DNA of 64,000 bases from Larus michahellis (lineage: Eukaryota; Chordata; Aves; Charadriiformes; Laridae): NCBI RefSeq assembly GCF_964199755.1, contig NC_133910.1:10734711-10798710 (forward strand). The letters run 5' to 3'. Of the stretch, positions 1-12,600 are shown piece by piece. Every line of letters begins with the position of its first letter. Positions within the stretch are counted from its first letter, which is position 1. A program made the translations under genes and the position numbers. The notes beneath the pieces were generated by a model. The model saw nothing but the letters and a program-made list of their open reading frames with translations. It made no database searches and was not told the DNA's origin.

Positions 1-541
1 CACGTCACAAACCACCTATTTTCTGCTGCTTGTGACCAATAGTTTGAAGGGATCTGTTTCTTTCAAGCCAGCATTATTCAATCTTTAAGCTTCTGTGTGC
101 TTTAAACACGTGGAAGATCCATACTACCACAACCAACAACATGGGTCTCAATACGCTGTAGGATGCACAGTCAGCCTCAGGTGAGTTCTAAGGAGGGCTG
201 AAGGGATGGGAAGCCTTTAGAAACATCTCCCTAAGAACAGGAAGGGCAGCTTTATCTATGCCTTCTCTTCTTCACTCTTTGGAGAAGGTCATGGAAAAGG
301 TAAAAAACTATCTGAGAGGAAGAAATGTTAAATTTTAGGACAGTGTTAGCCCAGTGTTAGCCCAGGAGCAACACTACAATCTCCCTGCAGAGGAGTAGAT
401 CACCCAAACCAGGAGCTACTTGAAAGATTCTAGTGACACTTCACACGAGCTGTGCTCTGGAGTCCAACTTCTGCCTGTGTGGCAGAAAAGTAACCCCAGT
501 GGTGCCTGGGGGCTGGCCACAGCTGGGCTGCACGTCCTTAC
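1..541 (-). other. GSN intron, 3' of the last exon in the window
   Basis: No exon, ORF or repeat recognised. The next GSN coding exon should start with a sequence like human LPEGGETPLFKQFF, which I do not find here in any frame. Confidence 0.6.
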
Positions 542-630
542 CTGGGTATGTTTCGGATAACCCATCTTATCAATGAACTCAGAAGCTGTTTTCAGTGCTG
601 CCTTCTTCTCTTCAGAGTTGGCACTCTTGC
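542..630 (-). CDS. GSN: GSN coding exon, residues 295-324 (G3)
   Basis: The acceptor is a TTAAAG boundary just above 630, and the donor CAG|GTAAGG lies just below 542. The exon takes up the split Gly codon and reads [19 protein letters not shown] at its start. It corresponds to human [19 protein letters not shown]. It ends in phase 0 after HTQ. The next exon (human VSVLPEGGE...) is not visible in 1-540, so the gene continues off the edge. Confidence 0.93.
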
Positions 631-3600
631 CTTTAATGAAAATAGAGAGAAAGTGGTCAACTTTTCAAAAAAATTCTGCATACCCAGAGAAGAAACTGTC
701 CCAGGTACTTCCACATTTTGCAACAGTAGAAGGGCCCAGCCTTCCAGCTAGATGATGCCAAATAGCAAATGACAATTTTTTGATCTCTCGTATGCCTTTT
801 GTGACAGCTGAGAGAGCACAACTGCCTTGCTACTTATGATGATAAATTATTTTTTTCTTCCCAGTTCCCAGGAACCTCCCTTTACTTCTCTACACTGAAG
901 ACCCTGTACCTCAGCACCTGACATTTCAGATGAGGGGTCTTTTCTGAGATTGTTAATACTATCCGACCTGCCCTGAAAAGCACCACCACCATCAAGCATA
1001 TGCTCCCCTGCCCAGCTTGAAAAAACGGGGATTGGTAACTGGATGAAGACCCTATGCATGCGTGATCAGCTTCACCTGCATCTCTATGGTACCTTTCCAA
1101 ACAAAGATCTTCCCATCTGTGCCATGGTCCAGAATGAAGCAGTCATCTGTAGCCAGGGCTGCCTGGGAGAAGGGGTTCTCATCTGCCACCAGCGAGACTG
1201 CCATGCTCCCAGCCCCATTGGAGACCTGCGATAACACGGCATGGAGATTAGATAAGGCATCCTCTGTTCCCCTCCAGCTTCATGGCAATCGTCCAAAACT
1301 CAGGGAGTGGAAGGGAAATAAATTTGAATGCACTGGCTGCTTCAGGCACTATTGTTTTTCAAACAGGATACCTCTGACACAGCTACAGTATGACAAAAAC
1401 ATAACACTTAGTCTGAAGATTTCAAGTACTTCTAGCAAAGCAGATACTGCTGGGACCACAGAAAGATTGATCCAAAATGGTAAATATCCTTGGTGCACAA
1501 GCAGCCAAGAAATATCTTCTAATATTTCTAATATCTTCTAAAGGAAACCAACTGCACTCCAGAACTGGAGGGGTCAGTCTTGGTAACTGTGAATGGGCCT
1601 CCCTGTATCAAGTGGGTTTAACAGTCCGAGTTCTTGTACTTACTAAGGGATAAAGGTCCATGTTACAAGCCATCTTGGCAGATATTCACCACATCGATAC
1701 CAGTGACTGCTGTAGACAAGATTCCTCCCAAAAAGTCGTGGACATTATTCTACACTTACACTAACTGATGGCAAATGTTGCCTTACAAATCATTGCTCCA
1801 TCATTCTCACTGCATGTAGAAAGGGGTAGGCTGGTTCTTAGGCTCACTATTTCTAGTTCTTTCCCATCATATTCCCGATACAATGCCTGATAACACAAAG
1901 GAAAACTCCCTTTTTTTCCCCACTCATTACACTCTCCAAAGTTCCTAGAAAGTCTCAGCTGTCTCACTACAGTCAGTGGTGATAAAGACAACAGAAAGCA
2001 GATGAGCACATCGTGTACACAACCAAGGTTCATCCATAAAAAGCTAACAGCAGAGCGAGGCAGAAGTAGGACTCAGCTCATCTCAGCTCCTCTCTGCTAT
2101 TCCAGCTCCATCTAATTGTCCAAAGATCACTCCATTCTCCACAAGGTATTTGTCAGGGTTTCTCATTACCTTGTAGAGCTTGGCCAGCTTCCGATTGGCG
2201 GTATCGGCTTTGATGTCATCAGAAGTTCCTGGTGGTAAACTGGGCTTCGGTCCCAGGACCTGTGAGAGAGAGAAAACATTACCAGCCAATCCAAGAGGAT
2301 CTCTGTTCCCCAGATGCTCCAGCCACGAGAACAAGTGGAAGAAACTTCTAGATCAACAACAGTGAAAATATACTGTGATGTCCCAGCAAGGACCAAGAGG
2401 ACCAAGTCTGCATTGAATTATTTATACTATTAATGCTTCACACTACTGAGCCTATCTACCCACCCCACCCATTCTTCCACATACCACCCTTTCCTCTCCA
2501 GCACAGACAAATGGACAAAACGAACAACCTGAAGCATTTCCTCCCGCTCTGATCCTTCCTCCGAAACATAGACCCTGGCGCGACCATTCCGCTCGTTGTC
2601 CCGAATCCCCTTGGCCAGCACAGTGGCCTTCAGCCGTTCTTGGCGGTTGCTGTCGGAGCCACACCATTGGAAGATGTTCTGGGGGAAAAGAGAAAGACCA
2701 TGCAGGTGTCAGCCCCCTCTCTAGATGAGATGGCAGCATGGCTGGGACTGAAAGATGTTAGACTGGCTAAACAGTGTTTCGGAATGCTCAATACTTGAGA
2801 TAGCTTCAACAGAGCGGGGACTAATGAACTAATCAGATATTTCCTGACCCTGAAAGTCTGCTAAACCTGTCTTTTACACGGTACTTACACTGCCAAGGTC
2901 AAGGATGAAACAGTCCCCTGTGTTGAAGCTCTCCCAGGTCACAGGGACCTCCGTGGCTCGGACTGCTCGCCTGCCTTTGACCTGCAGAAGCCTCTGCACG
3001 GTTACTTCATTGGGAACCACATGTTTGAAGCCAGAAGCCACGCCACCAGCCTAAGGGAAAACAAAGGAACAACAATTCACACTTGTGCCGATGCTTCAGG
3101 AAAAATGAAAATCCTACAGATTTGCTAATGGTGAGCAGTTTTTGTCCCATAGGAAAGAGGGTCAGCAGCAACTTGCAGGGAGAGCTAGCTTGCCCAGGCT
3201 GGACTTTTGTAAAGCAGCCATCTCTCGATACATCCCAGCTATCCATTCCCATGGCGTCTAAGGGACACTGATACAATACAGTTGGAGATCTCCAAATTTG
3301 AAGAAGATCACAGTAAGCTGAGATATTAAAAGGATTTAATAGGGCTGGTGGGGTGAAGAGTGTATTTCCATGTCTTGCCTACCAGAAATTATCCCAACCT
3401 CAGGATTCACCTTTGACAAAGAGATACTTGGAATTACTTATCAATGTAGGCAACAGGACTCACATCAGCTATCCTCAAAAAAAGCATAACCATATTCAAA
3501 CGAATGAAAATAACAACAAATGAGTGGGAAATAAGCAAAACAGAAAGACTAGGAAAGTCTTAGACGTGAGGAAATGTAAGCACTTTGCAAGCATTTGACC

Positions 3601-6600
3601 TGATATCACTTTCTTTGTGTCATTGGATTCGTAACAAACATAACTGGTTTTGACTGTATGTTTTCATTTCTATTCCACTTTACTGCGATGGCGTGGAAGA
3701 GTAACTCCCACTACTATTCGTCTACTTTACCAAAACATTAGGTGAACTAAGCACAGAAAAAGAGACTGAGAAGGTCAAACTCTGTTATGTAAGTGGGGAG
3801 AAATTAAATCTACTGGGTAGGCGTTTCCCAATAACACCGATTGCTGTTTCTTAAATTCATTCCAGACGTCTTGGGACCGTTCTTTCCTCTGCTTCTCGAA
3901 GAAAAACAAAACCTCGATTCCTAAAGTTTCCTGGGGCTTTGCTTGTGTATTACTAGTTCAGCCAAAGCTTTCCCACTGGGATCTGCTGTTCTCCACCCTG
4001 TCAGCTCCGACTCATTGAAAACATCTGGTTGAGAATGGTTTTTAAGCAACTGGAAAAAGGGCAATTCTCATTCTTCTGAGAACTGGGCAGTGGGCAGGAT
4101 GCCATTTCTTGCAAACTTGATTCAGCCTGGCAGTATAAAGACCCAGTCATCACCTACCTTGTACTTGATGCCAGATTTGAAGTACCCCAGGAAAGTTGAG
4201 GACTCATGGCCTTGCACTTCGCGATGCTGAACAGCCTTCCCTTGAAGGTAGTCATCCATCTGGACAGTGAATATGGCAGCTGCCCCACGCTCATCTTGAG
4301 AGCTTTCATCTCCTAAGAAATGAAAAGGCAACAAGTTGGAAGGAATGCAGGATTTCTGGCTCTACATTCAACTGTGCAAAACCACTGTGGAGAAAGCAGA
4401 TTCCTGGGAAGTTTAGTTCCCGGAAGGTCTGCAGAATAGCCATTTCCAAACTTTTCTAATGACTCCAAACGGTATAAACTGTGTATTTTTCTGGGAGGCT
4501 TACAATACCATCGTAACTACTGCAGCCTTCACTGCTTCACCTCTCTTTGATAGGTATCATTCACTTTTTTTTTGCCATTTCACCCTGTCCTGGAAAGAAA
4601 CTTGCTGTGGAACAAACACGCAGACAGATGAACCTGCAGGAAGACGTTACCAGGCTTTATGAAGGCTGTAGATACTAGTGGGGTGCCTGTTCCACAGCAG
4701 TTTGCCTCTCTGGAGCTCTCTGGTGTGCAAAACCTATTGACAGATAGCAGACAGGACAAGCCACCATGCAACTACCTTGCATAGCTTTAACCATGATATT
4801 GTCAAAGAGTCTCAGTTTTGCAGGATGTGGAGAAAGCCTTGCCATGTTACTCGGTGACATTTACTGCAGAAGGCCAGTTAGGAATTCTGGGCTTCAGGGG
4901 AAAAAATTCCACTCATTGAGTTAGGAGGATAACCACCAACCTCCATCCTTTCAAATCGAAAGGATTTCAGCCACTCCTTTCATCTGAGATCTTGTCTTCT
5001 CTGTGAGCCTCTGCAGAACAGGGACTTAGTCTGTCATGTTGATCAGAAAACGCTATTTTGAGGTACAGAGATGGCTGTACTCACTATTGCAGAAACCATT
5101 TCAAATATTTAAGGTGAGTAGCACCATATGCACCCAAAACGGCATTCTCACTGTGCTGCCAGTTTTGCTTTTTATTTGCTTGGGGAACACTGACCAGACA
5201 AGGCTGGTGTAGTGAGAGGAACAGAGTTCACTTTGGGCTCCCAGTTCAGCAGGGGCACTCCCATCGGACTTACCTAACCAGAAATGCAAGTCGTACTGGA
5301 GGTTCCCACTCCGCTGTCTGATGGTGTTCAGCACCAGATAGGAATCTCCTGTGAAGAAGTCTCCATACAGATTTTTTGGCACTGGTACCAAATCAAATTT
5401 CTCGATCCTCCAAATCTGAAGGCCAGGTTCCTTCCCAGCCTTCGAAAACTCAGCGTGTTCCACCATGCTGACAGGCTAGGGACAAACAGAGAATATTGTT
5501 CAATATGCATAGTACAAGGAAGCGCATGTTTAATTACATTGCTTTTGACATCTTAACTATTGTTCCAGGCAACAAGTGGAAAGTTTCCTTTTTTCTCTTG
5601 CACTGAGTTTTGAAGAAAAAAAAAAAGGGAGGGGGGAATCTCTCTCAACTGATCACTGTTAATTTTCATTTCCAATCAACTCTACTTCCTGGCTTATTCC
5701 TGACTTCTTCCCTAGACTCTCTTTTCTGGTTTTTGTCTACCTCTCTTGATTTTACTCTACATATTTTCTTTACTAATTTATAGCTTTTCAATATGGCACA
5801 TGAGGGAAAGACTAATCCCCTTGCTGCCTGTGCTTTTCTATAAATGCTGCATAACGTTCAAGGCGTAGGAAATAACTCCCTTTTAACTCTACAGCTTGTA
5901 CATCTTGCACAAACATTATTTACAGTTTTCCTAAAACCTGTGTGATCTTATCCAGAATGTTGTGAATATCATCAGAGTTAGATAATTAACAGGTTTCTTA
6001 CGTCTTTTCAGTTCTGCCACATTACTTCAGTACTTCTGGGTAACTGCTTTCCCTTGTAGGAATTACACCAGTATACACAACATCCTGGCCTAAAGACACT
6101 GCAATTTTGATTTAATACGTTTATTGACATACTAATGCAATGTACTAACAATATGCAATCCATTCTTTCAACAAATATAATGAACACTTTTCTAAAACTA
6201 TATTATAAAATAATTCGCTTTGGTAATACTGAAAGGAAATAAAACATTTCTGTCACATTGGCAAAGGAAGTTTGTCCATATATTACAGCATGCCTTTGAG
6301 TGGTATCAGATAACAGGGAAGAAAAAATTAAAATGTTATATTAGAAGCATCCAGTATTTTGACAAAGAAGATAGTTCACAGCAGCTGATGGACAAAAGTA
6401 CAATACACTCAGCTTTCAAGGCAGAAATAAAGAAAAGAAAGCAAAATAGCAAGTTAGGTACCAAAGTGATTCCTATGCTGAAATCAGATATCAAACAAAA
6501 ATGGAAAACAATGAACTTTATCGTCATGATTCCAGTCAGCCTGACTTCATTTCTCCCAAATTCTCACTATAAAATTGGTCAAACTCCTCACAAAGAGTTA

Positions 6601-9600
6601 AAAGAGTGTGACCCTCATAAGTAATTGAAAAACAAAAGTTTTTCAATGTTTAATTGTGATGTTAATCACTTACCACAGCTGAAAGCACAACAGCTGCTGT
6701 AACAACATATCCAAGCCCTGCAACAGACATGGAGCTAACACAGTTCAGCTTCAGAGCCATTGTGCAAAAAACGGTGAGAAAAATATAATTTAAGTCCTGT
6801 TTGCCCATTTCTAACAGCAAATGGGCTTCTCCCTTCTCCTGCAGAAGCTGCAGGGATTCCCTGCTCCCTCCTCCTCTTGCTGCTAGTGAAGATGAAGTGC
6901 AGAAGCCAATCTTTTATCAAGCACAAACACACCCACCCCCTCTGCAATACAGGGGCGTAACGTGGTTGTGCAAACAGTCCTCTGGAAGTCTCAGAGACTC
7001 CTTCAGCCTTTACAGATGCTTAATCCCAGCAGGCAATAATTCAAGCCGATATGCTATCCATTACAGCCCGCACCGCAATTACCTTCAAACAAGCCAAGTA
7101 TCTAGTCATAAGGCCAACGAGAGAGGAAGAAATTAAGAGACATCAGCAACAGAGGAAACATTTTGTCAGCTGAAAACTACAAATAAATGGAAAGTTGATG
7201 AGACGCAGAGGAACAGAAAGGCTGTTCCAGATGGCAAGGGCTGTAGCAAAAGAGATTTTGGGGACGACAAGAACAGAGAAACACTAAAAGGACGCAACTG
7301 AATAACCTGAGGATGGAGGGAACTGCCCTTATCTCTCTGAATTTGTCAGAGGAGCAAGATGCAAAATTCAGCATGTGCTTTGTGCGTCTTGCACCCAAAT
7401 GCAACCTCCTCACAAGCTGCTATCAGAGTAATGCACTCTGGAGGGGCTTGAGATGGACCAATGTATCTCAGCTCACATGTTAGCGAAAGGGCATTAGCAG
7501 CCTGGTAGGTGACACAGAACAAGAGCTAATTCAATAATTTCACAACCATATATTTCTGAGGGTGTAGCAAGACCCTGTGACAGGAATGTAACAGCCATCA
7601 AAGCTATTCAATGGAATTACAACCCAGTGTGGCTGACTGTAGCTTATCAATGATCTGCTACCAGTAAAGAGCTCATTCTTCCAACTGTCTCACACTTCAG
7701 CAAGACAATCTATCGCATTTTCCAAGTGTTTGCAGCAAGTGAACTGTGCAGAAAGAGCTGTATCCCACTGCGGCACCCCAGGAACAGAGCGGCCCTATGC
7801 TCTTACCAGAGGGTGGGATGGCTCCTGGAGGTGCAAGCAGCAGTGTCTGTGATACAGCGTCTGCCAAACACTGCCCAGGGGCTGCGCCAAGACCCGCCTG
7901 GGATGAGCGCTCTGCTACGTGGCTATGGATATCCTGGAAGGTCAAACAAGCATGCTGGGAGGAACGTAACTAATGCCTACGTGTGGCTGTGCTGCTGGTT
8001 ACTCTTCTGCTCTTAACGCACCCAGGGATGAATTACTGACAGTCTGAGGTTCTACTTTCAGAATCTCTCAAAAGATGCTTAAATTAAGGGTCCAATTCCT
8101 CCACCCACAGAAGTCCACAACAAAACTTACATGCGGGAAAGATCAGACTCCACTTTGTGCTTTCTCCACTCTCCATGAGAATATTTCCTTTCTCTCTGTC
8201 TCTCTCATGAGAACACTCTGCTTCTCTGTTGTCCAAGATGATGCATTTTGGAAACGTCACCTTGGCAAACTCTCATTTAGTTAATGTACCTTTGAAAATT
8301 TCACTGGAAATTCTCAAACTGAGATAGATAATAAAAACAATGTCTTAGTCTTGCTGGTATTTCTGATCTCTGTGAAGGAAGTTCAGAGTGTCAGAGGTCT
8401 AAGACCCAGTGACAAAAATGTTGGATCCCTGACACCAAGGAAGGCAGCTGTGAAAAGCTTCTGCAGCTGCAGCGTACCCAAATCAGGATGAGTGGATTGC
8501 ACAACATTAGAAAGAGATGGGTCCTTTCCAAATGGAAAAATACTTTGCACTTTTCATTAACAAAAACCTGTATAGTGCCACCCTTCACCAAACTTCACAG
8601 ACTGAAGGCAAAAAGACCTAGGATAATCTTCTTTGTTAGCATCCCGTCTTATGGTATATTCTAATCCGCAGATATATGCTCCTAAGCATATACAATATTT
8701 TGGAAAAACAATTTATTTGGTCTTCTAATTAGCTTGGCATTTTATAAGTTTTTTCCTCAGTCCAAACTTGCATCATCAAATGGTTTCAGAATGTAAATAC
8801 AGGCAAAAGAGGAAAGAGGGCTACAACAAATAAATGGTATATTATACTATTCTTTGGTAAAAATCAATCTGACATGTCAGAAGTGAATAAGTGTAACACA
8901 CTCCAACATGTGGTATGGTTTATTACTGCTGTCAGCAAATGTTGCCACAGAAATCTGTACTCTGGACGTTTTATTGAGGGCATATGCCAGATGAGATTGC
9001 CAGGACCTTACCAAAAAGGATGACCTGCTGGAGACATGGGGAAAAGGCAAATTTCAAGCTGGTGTTAATAAAACCGTCCAGTTTAGTCACAGAAAGGGTG
9101 CTAGGCAGAGCCAACAGCTTATGCAAAGGAAAGTTATTTAAGGAAAACAAGGAAAGGGCTTGGAGTACAGAATTTCAGTGCAGATGGATCCTCTAAATGA
9201 CACTTGGCTGCATAGTGATAAAAACAAGAACTTAAGAAAAGAAGTCCAATGACTTGAGCAAACAGTGGAAGACAACAACTTATTATGGTGTCCAGATGTG
9301 CAGTTAACGCAATCACGGCAGGCCTAGCTGAGAATGCCGTATAATGGAGAGTGGCCTATAGAATAATATATATCCCTTATAGGGATATACCCCCTATTTA
9401 CCAAACACAAAATACGAGACTTGGTATGTGAGGGAAGCTGACACCGCAAAAGCCTGTCTGGCTCTCAGGCCAACGGCAGAATTTAGAGATTGCTTCTTCA
9501 AGAAAGCATTAAATGATTTTCCTGAGACTGGAAGCTGCTTGTTTCAGAGGAAAGGTCAAAGAAGTACGAGAAACCACGCAGTCCCTCTGCTCAGCAGACG

Positions 9601-12600
9601 TGACATTCTTGCCCTGCTGAGCACCCTCTCAGCCATGGTGCTGTTGGAAGCCCTGGCACCTGATGCTTCCACCACCTCCGACCCCAGACTCAGTAGTTTT
9701 CTCTCCTGGCATCCAACCCAAAACACCTTTCTTATTTCCGCCCTGCAACTTGTTATAAACAGTTCTCTTTGTCTCCCTCCCTAAATACTTCCATTTATGC
9801 TCTTTATATTAATCTCTGAGGCTGTGCCTCCCACTCACCTCTTACAGAGTCACTCTACACCCTCATAAATTGATGCCATCAGCACTTTCGCCATTTGTCT
9901 TTACTCTCCTCTGAACTTCTTTTTGCCAAGAAGGTGCCCAGTTCTGCACTGCTCGGATGTGGCCCAGCACAACTACACTGAAGGGAATGTCCTGTTCCGT
10001 TCAAGAAAAACCCGTGGACACAGAGCCCAGAATCTCTTACTCCATCTCATCACACTGCAAAGTCCATTACAGGGAATAATTAATGCCTAGTTCCTCCACA
10101 TCAAATATACTGACACATCTTCACACCTACCACCGTCTAAAGTGTCTAACGATGCTATCTAAAGTATCTTTCTACAAGCCAGTATCATCCAATACTGACG
10201 GGGAGGAAAAGAGGAGGTAAAAAGTCTTTTTTCTGTTAGGCTGCAGTTTGATCCTGACTCAACCTCAAACATTCCAAGCAGCTTTACCAAAGCTGGAGGA
10301 ATGCACACAATCAAAACATCGTCTGACTTCTGGTCTTGCCAGAGCATTTCAGAACACAAAATTCACAAGACAGTAATGATAACATTTTAACAGTTTTTAA
10401 ATTCAATAATTATTAAAACAAGACTAAGTATAATGGAATGGGTGTAAATGTTTAGTAGCCAGTTCCTCTGTATGACACAGCAAATATTAGCTTACGGGGC
10501 TTTCCTCATGACACTTTGTACTCTGGTGTTTCTAAGACTATAAAGAGCACATATATTTTTCAGCCAGTGATGCTTCCAGATGTTCTTTTTTCTCTACACT
10601 TGCTGAAGATGGGCAACCAGAAAAGAGGAGGTGAAAAATTGCTGGTAAAAATAGTGGGTGAGAAAAGAAGTCAGTCGTTCATTTAAATAGACGCAGCTGT
10701 AAAGGGGTCTATGTCTTGCAAAGGAAAGAGACATTTTAAGTGAGTATTTACATGAAACAGAGAAACCCAGAGGTCTGATCACTACATTATTGGCATCCTG
10801 ATTTAAAAGAAGCAGCACTTCTGGGAGTGAGGGGCCTTATCTTCTTCTGTCTCACAATGCATCAGAGAGAGAATGCCGTCTCCCTCACATTTGAAAACCC
10901 CCTGTTCAGTAGTTTACTCTCCTTGCAGCTTTTATTCAGAACTGGCCCCTTACAAGAGAAAAATGAGCGTAACATTTTTTTGGAGCTACAGTTAATTTGT
11001 GGCAATTGACCCATGTATACACCTGTAAATATAGTAAGGACTTACCTGCAGAGAGCTGCTCAGGAAAGCTTGGCTGAATTAAATGAGACTGAAATAAGTG
11101 GTGGTCGGCCAGATCACCATGTGGTTGTTCTCACTTACAGCTCCAGTGCCTAGTTCATGATGGGTTCAGTTAATTTGTCTAAACTTGCTGCATAAACAAA
11201 GCCCACACAGGAAGGTCTGCAGCCAACATAATATTACACCACAGAGTATGTAAAACACCTGCTGGTTACTTCTGGAACAATTTCTGCATTTCTAGATGGC
11301 AAAGGCTGTATTTTTTGTTTTAATGGTTAATACTTCCAGAGCATCAAAATAACTCACAAATACAGACTGAATTTCTAACAGAGAACAGTAAATCTTAGTA
11401 GAGTCTGTATCCACACAACATTCATGCTGCAAAAATGCTTCTTGTGCACCAATCCTTATTGTACCTTGGGGGCAAACAGTTGCACTTGACCCAGCAAATT
11501 CTCTTTTTCCCCTCTATTTACTTGCCAAAAATTGCCTGGACAATATGGACTGCTCCGAAGAAATAATAACATATCTCCTCAGGAAAAGAAAGACTCCCCT
11601 GTCTCACAGCTTTCCGGACCTCCTATAGCGAGCACCAGAGGTAAATTGCCACTGTATTTCTGCGGCAACAACAGGAAAACCGTAAGTCACTGTGTTTTGC
11701 AAGCAGCAAAGTTGTACAATCCTCCGAGCATGACCAATCCCAGGGACACCAACAGGTTGTACTTGTGACAGTAACACTCCCAGAGTAAGAGCTGCATTCT
11801 CCAGGTCACTGTCTGAAATAATGACACTGAAGAGATCAAACATATCACAAATAAAATTATTTGCTCGCTTCAGATTTAGGTAGCTATTTCTATACTTTGA
11901 AGAGAATCTATACTTTCTGACTACCCACGCAGCCCTTTCTTTTTCTCTGATCCTTTGACAACCCATAAAAACTCCAAGGAATTTACAAAGATTGTGAGAG
12001 TGAACACTAAGGAATCATTCAAATTCTGACAACAAAACCCTCAATATATGGTGCTGCATAAAACAGAGAAAGGAAGACAGTTCAGCACAATATTAACAGC
12101 TGATGACAACACATACTGAAAATGAAAATACTTGTCTATTCCATATAGCCTCCTTGCCAAAAGGGTATATATTATGACTAACTCTTCACTAAGCCACTGA
12201 AAATAAATCTGGTGGGACTTCACCCTTGCTGCCAAGTTGATAGGCGTTGAAAAATACCTAAAATGATAGATTAGATCAGTTTTCAGTCTCCAGACAGCCC
12301 TAAATTCATATACACGTAAAAATAAAAAACAATCCCTTTCCTTCCATGCCTTGAAGAAGCTAGTAAACAAAGCTTCTTTGGGACAAGAAAAATACTGGCA
12401 TGGAAGAGCCTCCTCCCACCCCAGCCACAGTGACTCCATAAACTATTTCAGTTCTCTATATGAGGAGCAGCATCACTAATGGCATTCCTAGCAGCTACAT
12501 CTTAACAGATGCAGCCAGCCACAAATCCAAAAAATTCAAACTGGCATTGTCCCTTCAGCAGCTTCCCCCTTCATATAAAATATGCATCTGATTCCAAGAA

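Larger units (their letters stand above)
631..5273 (-). other. GSN introns between coding exons
   Basis: Gaps 631-1092, 1226-2169, 2260-2528, 2679-2888, 3051-4157 and 4313-5273 are introns with consensus ends. They contain nothing I recognise apart from short polypyrimidine tracts. Confidence 0.7.

Noticed and set aside
1062-1541. 159-codon plus-strand ORF
   Set aside because: Shadow of the antisense GSN G3 exon plus intron.
6220-6624. 134-codon plus-strand ORF in the GSN intron
   Set aside because: AT-rich, Lys-rich, no domain, opposite to GSN and without splice or promoter context.
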